Assembly (NCBI RefSeq): GCF_001748245.1
Contig: NZ_BDFO01000001.1
Coordinates: forward strand, 4,603,471-4,667,470
Source: Oligoflexus tunisiensis
GTDB taxonomy: Bacteria > Bdellovibrionota_B > Oligoflexia > Oligoflexales > Oligoflexaceae
Direction of reading: 5' to 3'
Length of the DNA: 64,000 nt
A program made the translations under genes and the position numbers. The notes under the pieces were generated by a model. It did not search any database and was not told where the DNA came from. It was given only the letters and a program-made list of their open reading frames with translations. Positions 42,390 through 51,882 of this stretch are shown piece by piece; position 1 is the stretch's first letter, and each line of letters opens with the position of its first letter.

Positions 42390-42415
42390 GAAAACCTGGA
42401 AATATCAAGGTTTTC
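42390..42415. promoter_or_regulatory. Operator-like inverted repeat upstream of the MNIO-associated operon
   Basis: GAAAACCT and AGGTTTTC are perfect 8-bp arms with a 10-bp spacer (42390-42397 and 42408-42415), 55 bp upstream of the first minus-strand start codon. The size and form, with ACCT...AGGT at the core, recall MerR-family operators such as those of copper sensors, but no such regulator is encoded in the window. A hairpin in the leader RNA is the alternative. Confidence 0.45.
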
Positions 42416-42563
42416 AGGAAGTTCGGCGGATTTTATGGCTGCAAAACGGGACAGCGCGGACAGGAACAGGACGTCCTCAAATATGAGGGAACTCTGCAAT
42501 AAAGTATCGTGAAAACCGTCTACTTCCAGACTTCAGCTTTGACCCTCACTTAGGATTCACACC

Positions 42564-44060
42564 ATGAATAAGACTGTGTTCGCTCTCACGTCCTCAACTC
42601 TTGCCGTCCTGGCCTTCGGTTGTCAGCCCCGCACCAAAACCAAGGTTGTTGAAGTGGCGAAGCCGGACAAGGTTTATAACTTCACCAAGGATTCCTATGG
42701 TGATCCCATCGAGGTGCCGATCTTTGACACCAGCTGCCGCGGCCAGCGGGGCGCTGGTCTAGGTGAGGGCATCATCGCCGAAGCGTATATGGGCGTGGAA
42801 ACTCGTATAGTCAAGACGCTCATCGAAGAGGAAGTTTGGGAGAATTCCAAACGCAAGGACATTGCCCGCGCCACATACGAAAGCGCCGTCATCGGCAATG
42901 GTCGTCCCGTCGCTATCTGTCAGGATGCGCAAACCATTCCAGCGAATACGCAGGAGGGCGCGGCGATCAGCATGAAGACTCAGGCCGAGGCCGCCCACGA
43001 TCTGTACGAAACGGTCCGATCTCAGGGAAACATCGCTCTGTCCAGCCTGGAGAGCATCTACCTGAATGCAGCCATCAAGGAGACTGTGATCACCCGTCAG
43101 GTGGATAAGAATGAAAATGCCACCGAGACCACCAGTTATGCCACCGACAATGCCTCCTTCATGGGTGGTGAAAACTCCATGCTGATTTCCTATCCTCAAA
43201 GCGAAAGCGCGCAGAAGCATAAGCTCAACGGAGGCATTCCTCTCTGGCTTGTTCCTGGTGTGTTCCAGCATGAATTTGGTCACTACATTTTCTTCTCGCT
43301 GATGAACGAAGGCGGCGCCTCCTTCACCTCCTATCAGGAGTATGCGGAGAAGAATCCTGACCTGCACCTTTTCCAAACCCCGGTCGCAAACTTTGCCCGC
43401 ATCGCGGAATCGCCGGCTTTGCGGTCCAGCCTCACGGATTTCGTCCGGACGCAGGAATTCTTCCTGGGATCTTTGAATGAAGGCTTTGCTGACCTCTGGG
43501 CTTATTACACCTTGAAGCAGCCGACGAGCATGTTTGAAATCAGCTGCTTTTCCAAGAACCGCAACGTGTCCTCGCCGGTCTTTTATAACGGCATCAGCAA
43601 GAGCTGGGATGAGATCCTATGGAACAAGGCTTTCCATTCCACACTGGAATCGGATCTCACGGGGGATATCAAAACGCCGATCGATGGCTGCAGCCAGCCC
43701 ATCTTCGCGGATATTCATATCATCGGAGCGGCCATCGCGCATACCGCCGACGCGGTTTTCACGGCAGCGGCTCAGGCCCAGCCGACCCAGGATGCGACGC
43801 GTCTGAAAGCGGAAATGTCACTGGCCTGGCTTAAGTCCATCAAGGATTCGAATGAATTCGAGGACCTCGGTGGCAAGGCCAGCCTCAGCCGCATTCTGAA
43901 CGCGGCCGTGGGCACCGGGATGAATTATCTGAAGGATGCGGATAAAACCGCCTTCTGCGCCGTGGTCAGTAGCAAGTTTCCGATGCTGGTCAAACGCTGG
44001 AAAGATGCGAAGACTGATAATGAAGACGTTCTGGGAGTGGTGAACTTCTGCTCTCTGTAA
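42564..44060 (+). CDS. Lipoprotein with HEXXH metallopeptidase-like site
   Basis: The 498-aa protein has a lipobox (LAVLAFGC, Cys 20). Near residue 235 WLVPGVFQHEFGHYIFF gives an HEXXH zinc motif, and SLNEGFADLWAYY about 65 residues later offers the third ligand Glu (NExxAD), as in gluzincin peptidases. The rest is not recognised. The intact motif favours an active, surface-tethered protease. It is a single-gene unit with its own terminator. Another HEXXH lipoprotein lies at 32-34 kb but shares no obvious similarity. Confidence 0.75.
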   Translation: MNKTVFALTSSTLAVLAFGCQPRTKTKVVEVAKPDKVYNFTKDSYGDPIEVPIFDTSCRGQRGAGLGEGIIAEAYMGVETRIVKTLIEEEVWENSKRKDIARATYESAVIGNGRPVAICQDAQTIPANTQEGAAISMKTQAEAAHDLYETVRSQGNIALSSLESIYLNAAIKETVITRQVDKNENATETTSYATDNASFMGGENSMLISYPQSESAQKHKLNGGIPLWLVPGVFQHEFGHYIFFSLMNEGGASFTSYQEYAEKNPDLHLFQTPVANFARIAESPALRSSLTDFVRTQEFFLGSLNEGFADLWAYYTLKQPTSMFEISCFSKNRNVSSPVFYNGISKSWDEILWNKAFHSTLESDLTGDIKTPIDGCSQPIFADIHIIGAAIAHTADAVFTAAAQAQPTQDATRLKAEMSLAWLKSIKDSNEFEDLGGKASLSRILNAAVGTGMNYLKDADKTAFCAVVSSKFPMLVKRWKDAKTDNEDVLGVVNFCSL

Positions 44061-44080
44061 TGACAGAGTCCTTGCATAGG

Positions 44081-44114
44081 TCGCAGTTTCCTTTTGGAAG
44101 CTGCGATTTTTTTT
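44081..44114 (+). terminator. Rho-independent terminator of the HEXXH lipoprotein gene
   Basis: TCGCAG-TTTCC and GGAA-G-CTGCGA pair around TTTT and are followed by TTTTTTTT on the plus strand. It starts 20 bp after the stop and touches the end of the convergent haem-binding gene. Confidence 0.9.
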
Positions 44115-44634
44115 ATTCAGCACCGGCCGAGCGGGCCATCTCCGCACGCAGCATTTGCTGTCCCCGGCGGGACCAATCGATGATGCTTTTCTTTTCCTGT
44201 TCGGTTAACCGCGCTTTGCCGTGCATCAGACGATAACGCAGGGGCGGCATCGATCCATCCTTGACGACGCGTTCCACCGCGATCAAATCCTCGAGGGGGG
44301 TGGCGTGACTTTGAAACGGATAACCATTGGAAAACTCGATGTGCTTGCGGGCCTCTTCAATGTCATGCTTAATCCACTGGCTGATGCCTGGCATCATCGA
44401 ATACCAGGGATACTGCGTGTCTCCGGAATGACAGTCGGCACAGGCTTTTTGAATCAGGGGGGCAACCGTCAGCTGATAGTCCGTCGTGATCTCAACCAGG
44501 CGGCGTTCATGCTCGTCGACCAGGGAGGACCGTTTCGTGGTCGGCTCATGGGCCATGGCCCGGTTTGCACTGCATAGGAATGCGGTGGCAACCAGCAGAG
44601 TGGCGTTGTACGAGGTCAAGCGTCGGTTTTTCAT
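44113..44634 (-). CDS. Exported haem-binding (Haem_bd) domain protein
   Basis: The 173-aa protein has a signal peptide ending NRAMAHE and a single haem site CADCH (about 66-70) followed by SGDTQYPWYSMMPGISQWIKHDIEEARKHI, split here as the PWY...P...W signature of the Haem_bd family, and DGSMPPLRYRLMH with possible Met ligand. Such proteins are small monohaem cytochromes of unknown partner, common in Bacteroidetes and Bdellovibrionota. It is a single gene, convergent with the HEXXH lipoprotein. Confidence 0.88.
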   Translation of the reverse strand: MKNRRLTSYNATLLVATAFLCSANRAMAHEPTTKRSSLVDEHERRLVEITTDYQLTVAPLIQKACADCHSGDTQYPWYSMMPGISQWIKHDIEEARKHIEFSNGYPFQSHATPLEDLIAVERVVKDGSMPPLRYRLMHGKARLTEQEKKSIIDWSRRGQQMLRAEMARSAGAE

Positions 44635-44797
44635 TACGATTCTCCCATTTCCGGCTCAGGCTTTGCCAACTCATCACTATTAGCGAAGCACAAATTGCAT
44701 GAGAAAATGATCAGGACTCGATCGCTTCCCGGCTGCCCGGCTCTGTGTTAAAAACAGGCTTTTCGCCTCATGTTTTTTAACCTTGAAAGGAGTTTGC

Positions 44798-46012
44798 ATG
44801 CTTCCGTTCCTACGCATGTTCCGTCTTTCTCTTGTCTGTGCCGTGTTTCTGACCAGCACTCAGGTCCTTACGGCAACGGCGACTCCACCGCCCGCGCGGG
44901 GAACCTTGATTGAATCCGCGTTGATCGCCTCGTACACCAAGGAGCAGCTCAATGCCAACTTCCAAAGGCTCGGTCTGCAGGCGCGCTATGGCATCAAAGT
45001 ATTTCGAGTCAACTATCAAAGTCAAATAGGTCGTGATGAGACGCGTGCCACAGCCGCCTCGGGGCTGGTTATCCTTCCCGATACCAGCGCCACGGAACTG
45101 CCCTGGATCAGCCTGCAGCACGGCACGGTTGCCAGCAAGAAGGAGGCGCCCTCGCTCCGGCCGAGTGAAGGCCTTTATGAGGCTTCGCAAGGATTCGTGA
45201 CCGCGGTCATGGACTATATCGGCTATGGCAGCTCGGCCAGCGAATTTCACCCCTATCTCATTGCCGGCACCTATGTTCCGGCCGGTGTGGATCTTCTGCG
45301 TGCCACCCGCACCCTGGCCTCTCAACAGGGCTTGAAATTGGGTCCGCTCTTCCTTCGCGGCTATTCGGAAGGCGGTTACGCGACGCTGGCTTTGCAAAAG
45401 GCGCTGGAAACCGAATATCAGCAGGAATTCACGGTCACCGCTTCCGCCCCCGCGGCCGGTCCCTATGACCTTGAAGCAGCCGCCCTGACTGTCCTTTCAC
45501 GCCCTACCATGAATCCTCTGTTTTCCACGTTTGTGGTGCTGGCCTATGATGAATGGCTGGCACCTGCGATCGATCTCGACGCCATCTTCGCCATTGAAAC
45601 GAGCCACTTGAAAGATCTCTATACCCATGGTGTGAGCAGTTCTGACATCATGAAGGCCCTGCCTACGGAAACCCGTGGTCTGGTCGAAGGCCCCTTCCTT
45701 GAGGATTTTCTGAGCGCCACACCGCAAACGGAACAGGCCCGTCTGATGCGAGGTCTTTTGGTGAGTCAGAGCCTGAATCAGGACAACTGGGTGCCATCCA
45801 CGACGACGAAGTTCTATCACTGTGTGGACGATGAAATCGTGGCCGTGGCGGCCACGGAAAACACCGTGGCGCATTTCAAAGCTCTCAATCCCCAGGCACC
45901 GGTCTCAGCAGTTCTTGCCAAAAGTCCGGATGCCAGCCGTCCTTATACGCATAGCAGCTGTCCTTTGATTTTCAGTTCCGTCAGCTGGTTCAGCGAACTT
46001 CTGCAGCGCTGA
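44798..46012 (+). CDS. Secreted alpha/beta-hydrolase, secretory-lipase-like
   Basis: The 404-aa protein has a signal peptide (about 1-28). It resembles the secretory lipase (LIP) family: SGLVILPD near the start, WISLQHGTVASKKEAPS (oxyanion region), MDYIGYG, and the nucleophile elbow RGYSEGGYATLA (Ser about 190). The acid and His are probably in the C-terminal YHCVDDEIV and THSSCP segments. It should hydrolyse ester bonds of lipids or polyesters outside the cell. Start 44798 follows AAAGGAG by 5 bp. Confidence 0.83.
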   Translation: MLPFLRMFRLSLVCAVFLTSTQVLTATATPPPARGTLIESALIASYTKEQLNANFQRLGLQARYGIKVFRVNYQSQIGRDETRATAASGLVILPDTSATELPWISLQHGTVASKKEAPSLRPSEGLYEASQGFVTAVMDYIGYGSSASEFHPYLIAGTYVPAGVDLLRATRTLASQQGLKLGPLFLRGYSEGGYATLALQKALETEYQQEFTVTASAPAAGPYDLEAAALTVLSRPTMNPLFSTFVVLAYDEWLAPAIDLDAIFAIETSHLKDLYTHGVSSSDIMKALPTETRGLVEGPFLEDFLSATPQTEQARLMRGLLVSQSLNQDNWVPSTTTKFYHCVDDEIVAVAATENTVAHFKALNPQAPVSAVLAKSPDASRPYTHSSCPLIFSSVSWFSELLQR

Positions 46013-46149
46013 GGCCGTCAGCAGCACGGAGACAACCACGAGGCGTGAATTCAAGCAGGAAATAACTCCTTCTTTCTCGGTCCGGCTTATTTGGATATAA
46101 GGGAGAACAGAAAATCAAGCCGGTCCGGATTCACCTGAAGGAGTGTCCT

Positions 46150-47532
46150 ATGCGATACATACTCTTCCTAGGTCTTTGGATGGCCACGCAAACGATTCTT
46201 GCCGGACCGATTCAAGTCGAGGGCCCCCGCTTTCGCACGAAGAATGGTCATCAGATTCTGTTGCGTGGCATCAACGTTGGTGGTGACAGCAAGGTTCCGC
46301 CCTTCCGTTCGGTGCGCGGAGAAAAGGATTTTGCCCCCTTGCGTGGCTGGGGTTTCAATAGCCTGCGTTTGCTCTTCAACTGGGAGGCTTTCGAGCCCGA
46401 GCCTGGTGCCTATGACTGGGATTATCTCAACTACTATCGGGATATGGTGGACTGGGCCGCGCAGCATGACCTTTATGTGATCGCGGACATTCATCAGGAT
46501 GCCTTTTCCCGGTATGCGGTGAGTGGCTGTGGAGAAGGTTTTCCGAAGTGGGCGCTGCCGCCCTTTCAAACACCGGCGGTTCCCGATAACGGCGCGAACT
46601 GCAAAAACTGGGGCGTGCGCATGCTCTTCGATATTGGCATGCACAGCGCCTGGCATCATTTTTACAAAAACACCTATGGAGTCCGTGATCGTTATCTGAG
46701 CATGCTGCAGCATCTCGCCCAGAGTCTGGAGGATGCACCCAACCTGATTGGTTTTGATCTTCTGAACGAACCCTGGGGTCTGGAAAAGAGTGAGCTGCCC
46801 GAACTTTATCATGACGCCGGTCGTCTGATTCAGACCATCCTGCCGGACACCGTGCTCTTTCTCAGTTCCCATGCCCTGACCAGCACCGGGATCGTGCCTT
46901 CGTCGCTCGACCCGATTTCGCTGCCGAACATCGTGCATTCCGCGCATTTCTACGATCCCGGTCTGCAGACGTTTCAAACCTGGAGCGCCTGGGCCCTGAA
47001 GACGGCCAACGGCCATTGGAAAAGAATGATGGAGCACTGGCAAAGTCCCCTCTATCTCGGGGAGTTCGGAGCGCCGGCCTCGCTGCCCAATGCCCGAGCC
47101 TATGTGGACGCGATTTATGATCTGATGGATCGCGAGCTTTATTCAGGAGCCTATTGGGTTTATACCCCTGGCTGGAATGCGACGCTGAAGGATGGCTGGA
47201 ATCAGGAGGATTTCAGCATCAATGATGATCAGGGTCGTTTGCGCGGCATGTACCGGGCCCGCCCTTATGTGGAAGAAACACCCGGTAACATCGTGTCGAT
47301 GCAGTGGGATGAAAACAGGAAGGCTCTGGCGCTGGTCTATGAAGCCACGATGCAGCCCGAGGAAATCATGATCGCCATTCCCTCGCGTTTGGAATGGATC
47401 GGTGTTGAGACTCCCGACAGAGTGCGGAACCAGCCTTGTACTCGGCTGAATCTGCATCAGCTGCGTTGTATCAACGATCAGCGTCCAAAACAGACGCTGC
47501 GATCGCTGATCTTTCTCTTCCGGGAACGTTAA
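46150..47532 (+). CDS. Secreted glycoside hydrolase family 5 (endoglycoceramidase-like)
   Basis: The 460-aa protein has a signal peptide (MRYILFLGLWMATQTILAG) and a GH5 barrel: LLRGINVGGDSK, WGFNSLRLLFNWEAFEP, VIADIHQDAFSRY, the acid/base Glu 207 in FDLLNEPWG and the nucleophile Glu 305 in YLGEFGAP. The sequence DIHQDAFS and the extra beta domain after residue 370 (EIMIAIPSRLEWIGVE) resemble endoglycoceramidase-type GH5 enzymes that release glycans from glycolipids. The exact substrate is inferred. It is followed by a convergent PNGase F-like gene. Confidence 0.88.
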   Translation: MRYILFLGLWMATQTILAGPIQVEGPRFRTKNGHQILLRGINVGGDSKVPPFRSVRGEKDFAPLRGWGFNSLRLLFNWEAFEPEPGAYDWDYLNYYRDMVDWAAQHDLYVIADIHQDAFSRYAVSGCGEGFPKWALPPFQTPAVPDNGANCKNWGVRMLFDIGMHSAWHHFYKNTYGVRDRYLSMLQHLAQSLEDAPNLIGFDLLNEPWGLEKSELPELYHDAGRLIQTILPDTVLFLSSHALTSTGIVPSSLDPISLPNIVHSAHFYDPGLQTFQTWSAWALKTANGHWKRMMEHWQSPLYLGEFGAPASLPNARAYVDAIYDLMDRELYSGAYWVYTPGWNATLKDGWNQEDFSINDDQGRLRGMYRARPYVEETPGNIVSMQWDENRKALALVYEATMQPEEIMIAIPSRLEWIGVETPDRVRNQPCTRLNLHQLRCINDQRPKQTLRSLIFLFRER

Positions 47533-47534
47533 GA

Positions 47535-47555
47535 GAGGGGCCGGAAACCGGCCTC
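47535..47555. terminator. GC-rich hairpin between the GH5 and PNGase F-like genes
   Basis: GAGGGGCCGG and CCGGCCTC pair around AAA with one bulge, immediately after the GH5 stop and touching the end of the convergent gene. There is no T-tract, so it is at best a weak bidirectional terminator. Confidence 0.45.
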
Positions 47556-48546
47556 ACTCATAGTAGACCACATAGCTGGAAACATAATAACGAGGCTCGG
47601 TGTGCCGGCCTCCATCAAAGTCGCAGCCTGTTCCCAGGACACAGCCTTGACAGGGAATCGCACCTGGCCGGCAGGTGTTTTCGTAGGCTTCCACATCGTA
47701 AGTGAAGTTTACGGATTCGCCCACCAGAGCCGTTGTGATGTCCTCAACCCATGGCTCCACCTTGTCCCCTGGGCACCAGCCAGCCCTCGGATAAAAGTAG
47801 TTGCCTTTCTGATTCGGATCCACGGTACTCGCACAGTTATCCCGCCAGATGCGACGGCTGAAAACCCGCTCGCCCACCTTCAGGCTATGAACCTTGGGGC
47901 AGAATTCGGCACAGTTTTGGGCATTGCCCTGGCCATGTCCGGTGATCGAGGTCACGATTTTTGCGGATTTATAGCCGATCAAGGGCAGAAGGATTCCCTG
48001 CCGCTCGGTCGCCTGCTCGGGATTTCCATACACCACATTTTCCGTGCTGAGGAGCGGCAGCACATAGGCCGGGCGCTGTGCCAGGGTTCCCGGCGTAAAC
48101 TCGATGCTGGCATCCACCAGCCAGCCATGACCGCTGGGATGACCAGGCCCCACCCAGGTATCGATGAACACGCGGAAGGTTTGTTTGCCGACCAGCAGCG
48201 GGAGAAATGAACTGATATCAAAGGTCCATTCCGCGCCGATGGCATAAGGCGTGATAAAACGCATCAATTCAAAGTAACGCCCTTGACCATCCACCATCCC
48301 GAATGACCCAAACCGATCCCACGGGTCGCATTTGTTATCAGGACAGCTCAATTTGAAATGCAGAGTCGCCTGAGCGAAAGGTTCCACGGAAGCCGGGAGA
48401 TTGACCTCGAACTGCCGCTCCCTCTGATTGCTTTCGCCGGTGAAATACACGTGAGTGCCGGTCGTGAGGGTGACCCGCTCGGAAGATGCCGCCGAAGCGA
48501 GCGGCAGACAGGAAAGAAAGAGTCCCAATATCAGTCCAATGCGCAT
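47554..48546 (-). CDS. Peptide-N-glycosidase F-like secreted amidase
   Basis: The 330-aa protein has a signal peptide ending LASAAS and both eight-stranded domains of PNGase F. The first has SCPDNKCDPWDRFG (Cys 68-73, Asp 77), FITPYAIGAEWTFDISSF and FIDTWVGPG. The second has ITGHGQGNAQNCAEFCPK (Glu 214), RRIWRDNC and YPRAGWCPGD. These match the flavobacterial enzyme closely, including active-site Asp and Glu regions, so it should cleave N-glycans from Asn. Together with the GH5 next door it suggests attack on eukaryotic-type glycoconjugates. Confidence 0.92.
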   Translation of the reverse strand: MRIGLILGLFLSCLPLASAASSERVTLTTGTHVYFTGESNQRERQFEVNLPASVEPFAQATLHFKLSCPDNKCDPWDRFGSFGMVDGQGRYFELMRFITPYAIGAEWTFDISSFLPLLVGKQTFRVFIDTWVGPGHPSGHGWLVDASIEFTPGTLAQRPAYVLPLLSTENVVYGNPEQATERQGILLPLIGYKSAKIVTSITGHGQGNAQNCAEFCPKVHSLKVGERVFSRRIWRDNCASTVDPNQKGNYFYPRAGWCPGDKVEPWVEDITTALVGESVNFTYDVEAYENTCRPGAIPCQGCVLGTGCDFDGGRHTEPRYYVSSYVVYYE

Positions 48547-48579
48547 GACATTACCTTTTCGTCTGAAAATGATGGAGCT

Positions 48580-49995
48580 TTACTGAACCGTCCACTGACC
48601 ATCGGCGGTCTTTTTCACCTGAATTTCACCGTGGAACATATACTCGGGATCGCCGCGCTCCAGAAGGGTCCGGGTCATCGTGCGAAGGTTGGCCTGAACC
48701 TTGACGCTGGCCATCAGTTCATCGCCCACGTAGACGTTCACGGGCTGATTGAAATCCAGCATGCTCTGATGGATCAGAACGCGCATGCCATCCATGGATT
48801 CGGCGGGGACGAGTTGAATGCTGTTCTTCGTTTTGTCAAAGGAGGCCTGGATCACGCCCGCGTTCCACTCACCCTCTTGCGGTGCCAGGTCCAGCCAGTA
48901 GAAGAGTTCCTTGGGTTCCGTCAGGAGTGACTCCAGGGTTGGATCGACCAGATAGCGGCTCCCCAGATTGGTGGTGCGTGGTGCCGCCGTTTTCGGATCC
49001 CAATGGATCTTTTGTGGATAAGGATTGCGCGCATACTGATTGAGCCAGTCAATCGCATTTGTGTTTTTCTGGATGGTGCTCGTCGGCTCGCCTTTCAGCC
49101 AGGCTTCCGGATTGGCAATAATGTTGTGCTCGCGCCGGCTGGCATCGTTATCCCGCCAGCTGTTATGGGAGCCGCGTTCATGCAGAAAGAGTTCATGAAC
49201 ATAACCCCCATGCTCAGCCTGCAGTTGATTGAGCGTGATATGGTTTTCCACGGCCACGGTATTGCGCTTGTAAGCGGAATCGAACTGACCCATCTGCATC
49301 AGGAAGGGCGTATTGTAGAGGTTATCGAACGTGATCCAATTGTGATGACCCGCGGACATGTTGGCAGCCGCCCAGCGATCGGCCATGCGCGGGGTGATTT
49401 GATACACACCGTCTCCGCCCGCGGAAAAGCCCATAATATAAACCCGATTCGGATCGACATTTTCAAAGGCCACCAGGTTTTCGATCAGATGATCATACAG
49501 CGCATAGGACTCATCAACAAAATGCAGATTCCAGGTATCGGTCACCCCACGGGTGGCGACATAGACTCCGGTGTCCACACTGTCGAGATAATAAATTTTC
49601 ATATGCTCCCACTGGGAGTCGTTGACGTAAGGTGGAGCTCCCCCGCCGCCATGCAGCGCAATATAGAGCGGATAGCCGTTCTCAGGCTTATCCCCTTTTT
49701 TGGACAAGGAAAACTTCATCGTCTTGTCGCCATAGGTGATCATCCTGGTCGTCTGCTCTTCGATGCGCCCCCCATCGGCTGTCACAGTCTTACGGTATTT
49801 TTCCCAAAGCGCAGTGGATGCGGCGTCCAGGTCACTCGAGTTTTCCAGAATCTGGTCCTGGCTGAGAAGGTCATCGAAGCTCTGACTCTCAATGGATTCC
49901 TGTACGGATTCGCGGGGAGTGGCCTGAGCCGTGGCCTGGAAGGCAAGGAACAGACACACACCACTCTGCAGAAAAACTGGTAAGCGTTTCATCAT
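48580..49995 (-). CDS. Secreted esterase/PHB-depolymerase-like hydrolase
   Basis: The 471-aa protein has a signal peptide (MMKRLPVFLQSGVCLFLAFQATAQA) and an alpha/beta-hydrolase domain: PLYIALHGGGGAPPYVNDSQWEH (oxyanion hole), YIMGFSAGGDGVYQ (nucleophile Ser, about 207) and HERGSHNSW (catalytic His region). A C-terminal beta-rich domain (PVNVYVGDELMASVKVQANL) may bind polymer. It resembles polyhydroxybutyrate depolymerase/feruloyl-esterase-type enzymes. ATG 49995 is preceded by AAAGGA at 7 bp. It lies 33 bp upstream of the PNGase F-like gene in the same direction, so co-transcription is likely. Confidence 0.82.
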   Translation of the reverse strand: MMKRLPVFLQSGVCLFLAFQATAQATPRESVQESIESQSFDDLLSQDQILENSSDLDAASTALWEKYRKTVTADGGRIEEQTTRMITYGDKTMKFSLSKKGDKPENGYPLYIALHGGGGAPPYVNDSQWEHMKIYYLDSVDTGVYVATRGVTDTWNLHFVDESYALYDHLIENLVAFENVDPNRVYIMGFSAGGDGVYQITPRMADRWAAANMSAGHHNWITFDNLYNTPFLMQMGQFDSAYKRNTVAVENHITLNQLQAEHGGYVHELFLHERGSHNSWRDNDASRREHNIIANPEAWLKGEPTSTIQKNTNAIDWLNQYARNPYPQKIHWDPKTAAPRTTNLGSRYLVDPTLESLLTEPKELFYWLDLAPQEGEWNAGVIQASFDKTKNSIQLVPAESMDGMRVLIHQSMLDFNQPVNVYVGDELMASVKVQANLRTMTRTLLERGDPEYMFHGEIQVKKTADGQWTVQ

Positions 49996-50220
49996 AAAAT
50001 GATCCTTTCCGATCACAAGGATGACGAACAAAATGGAAAGCTATTCGAAAGTTTGCTTTCGCACATTAAGCACGTTCCCGCCGGAGCGTAAAGATCTATT
50101 TTCTTAATGGAGAGGAGGGATAAAGGGTTGAATCCAAGGCGGATCAGGGAATTCATGCATTCACTGTTTCATCCGCCCTGGGCTGAGGCAGGGCCGTGTC
50201 TCGTCAGAAAGGATTAAACT

Positions 50221-51714
50221 TCAGTGACCAGCACTGGCCTTATGCCAGCGGGCCCCTTTGGTGAGCCAGCGCTGGAATATCAAAGCCAGAATGGGTCCGG
50301 CCAGAGCCACAAGACCGAGAATGAGCCACATCGCTTCCGGACGATCCCAGAAAGGAACCGTTCCTTCGCGCAGGCGTTCCCCAATGCCTTCCGGCACCCA
50401 GCGCGACAGCATGTGGCCCGACAGAACACTGACGATGGTTTTGGCGGCAAACCACGGCACCATCGAAAGACCGAGATAGGAACCTTCCTGTCCCTCGGGC
50501 GCAATCGCAGCGGTATATTCCTGCAGCTTCGGTGACCAGATTACCTCACCAATGGACAGGAAAATCATGCAAAGGACCGACATCGCATAATAAGAGGGCA
50601 CGAAATCATTGGCCAGCCAGCTCACACCGAGAGCGTTACCGAGACCGCCGAGCACCGCCCCCATGCTTTGCCACGGGATGACCAAAGCGAAGAGACTGAG
50701 GGCCGAGACCATGGCACCGTAGACCAGCATCTTAAAAATATTAAACTTGTTGGCGAAGGGAATAAAAAGAATTAAACCGGCCACGATCAAAACGGGGTTG
50801 ATCGTATTCAAAGTACCGATGGCGGCATTCTCTCCCATCACGCGGGTCCAGTACTTGGGCATCAAAAGGTACATATAGGTGAAGACCGCCCGCACACCCA
50901 GCAGCAGGGTCACCAGCACACAGAAACGCCAGAAAGCGGACTCGCTCACCATGGCCTTGAGAATCGTGAGGGGGTTGGATCGTTTCCCGGAGCTTTCGCT
51001 TTTTTTATCCGAAGCCGTGTTGGCGATAAAGCGGCCATCATCACCGAATTGCTCCTCACGCCGCACCATGGCCAGCATCACACCCAGACATAGGAACGAG
51101 GTGATCATACCCGTGCCGATCACCCAGGTCGTGCTGAGACCCAGCTTCAACCGCACGACATCAACCAGCACCCCGGCCGAGGCGGCCCCGATATTCATGA
51201 AGAGGTACCAGAGATTGAAACCGGCACTGCGGGATCTTTCGTTCGTATAACGTTTATTGGCGGATTGAAAAATGGTTTGCACCATCGCCATCGACGGCGC
51301 CATGGCCACAAAACAGGCGGCCACCAGGGGCACGCGATAGGGAAAATCCGGTGTGGTGGCAAGAAAAACCACAGCCAAGGTTGCGAGCGCGCGGGTCAGC
51401 ATGGCGATCCAGAGCGACTTGCGGATGCCAAGGGAATCCGTGGCCAGGCCCGAGAAGAGGAGAAGGATCGTGGTCAACGAGGTAAAGAGAGTCACGATAT
51501 AGCCGGCGTTGTTATCATCCAGGCCGATCTGGTTGGAAAGAAACAACGTGACGATATTGAGCAAAGCAAAATAGGCCGTACAATCAAGAAAGTTAATGAT
51601 CTGGATGCCCCAGTACTCGCGGGGTGTTTCCTTCAGGACCTTAAACTCACGGAAGTAGTCCAGTATCATCTGACCTGCGGATTTGGGGGCAGGCGCCTGG
51701 GCTTTGGCGTTCAT
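50221..51714 (-). CDS. MFS transporter, POT-like
   Basis: The 497-aa protein has about 12 transmembrane helices. The region YFALLNIVTLFLSNQIGLDDNNAGYIVTLFTS and the central loop between helices 6 and 7 (RREEQFGDDGRFI...) resemble proton-dependent oligopeptide (POT/PTR) transporters, but the ExxER motif of true POTs is not found. It may import peptides produced by the secreted peptidases; that is inference. Start 51714 follows AAAGG and matches the first hydrophilic segment; a longer frame has no such signal. Confidence 0.75.
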   Translation of the reverse strand: MNAKAQAPAPKSAGQMILDYFREFKVLKETPREYWGIQIINFLDCTAYFALLNIVTLFLSNQIGLDDNNAGYIVTLFTSLTTILLLFSGLATDSLGIRKSLWIAMLTRALATLAVVFLATTPDFPYRVPLVAACFVAMAPSMAMVQTIFQSANKRYTNERSRSAGFNLWYLFMNIGAASAGVLVDVVRLKLGLSTTWVIGTGMITSFLCLGVMLAMVRREEQFGDDGRFIANTASDKKSESSGKRSNPLTILKAMVSESAFWRFCVLVTLLLGVRAVFTYMYLLMPKYWTRVMGENAAIGTLNTINPVLIVAGLILFIPFANKFNIFKMLVYGAMVSALSLFALVIPWQSMGAVLGGLGNALGVSWLANDFVPSYYAMSVLCMIFLSIGEVIWSPKLQEYTAAIAPEGQEGSYLGLSMVPWFAAKTIVSVLSGHMLSRWVPEGIGERLREGTVPFWDRPEAMWLILGLVALAGPILALIFQRWLTKGARWHKASAGH

Positions 51715-51828
51715 GCACAATACCTTTCCTAAGACATGTCTGGGGCTAAGAAAAACCTGGACGGTTATCCCGCAGAGCCTGCCAGAGGTCAAGTACGTTC
51801 GACCCATACCACGCCACAAATGCGGAAA

Positions 51829-51850
51829 GGGCCGGGATTTCTCCCGACCC
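51829..51850 (-). terminator. Putative terminator of the PA14 lipoprotein gene
   Basis: On the minus strand GGGTCGGGA pairs with TCCCGGCCC (one G:T pair) around GAAA and is followed by TTTCC. It lies 33 bp after the stop codon. The short T-run makes the call moderate. Confidence 0.55.
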
Positions 51851-51882
51851 TCCACACTCAAATAAAGGAGCCAATTCTCTAA

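Noticed and set aside
50175..50194. Terminator after the POT-like gene
   Set aside because: GCCCTG/CAGGGC is only a 6-bp stem and no T-run follows on the minus strand.
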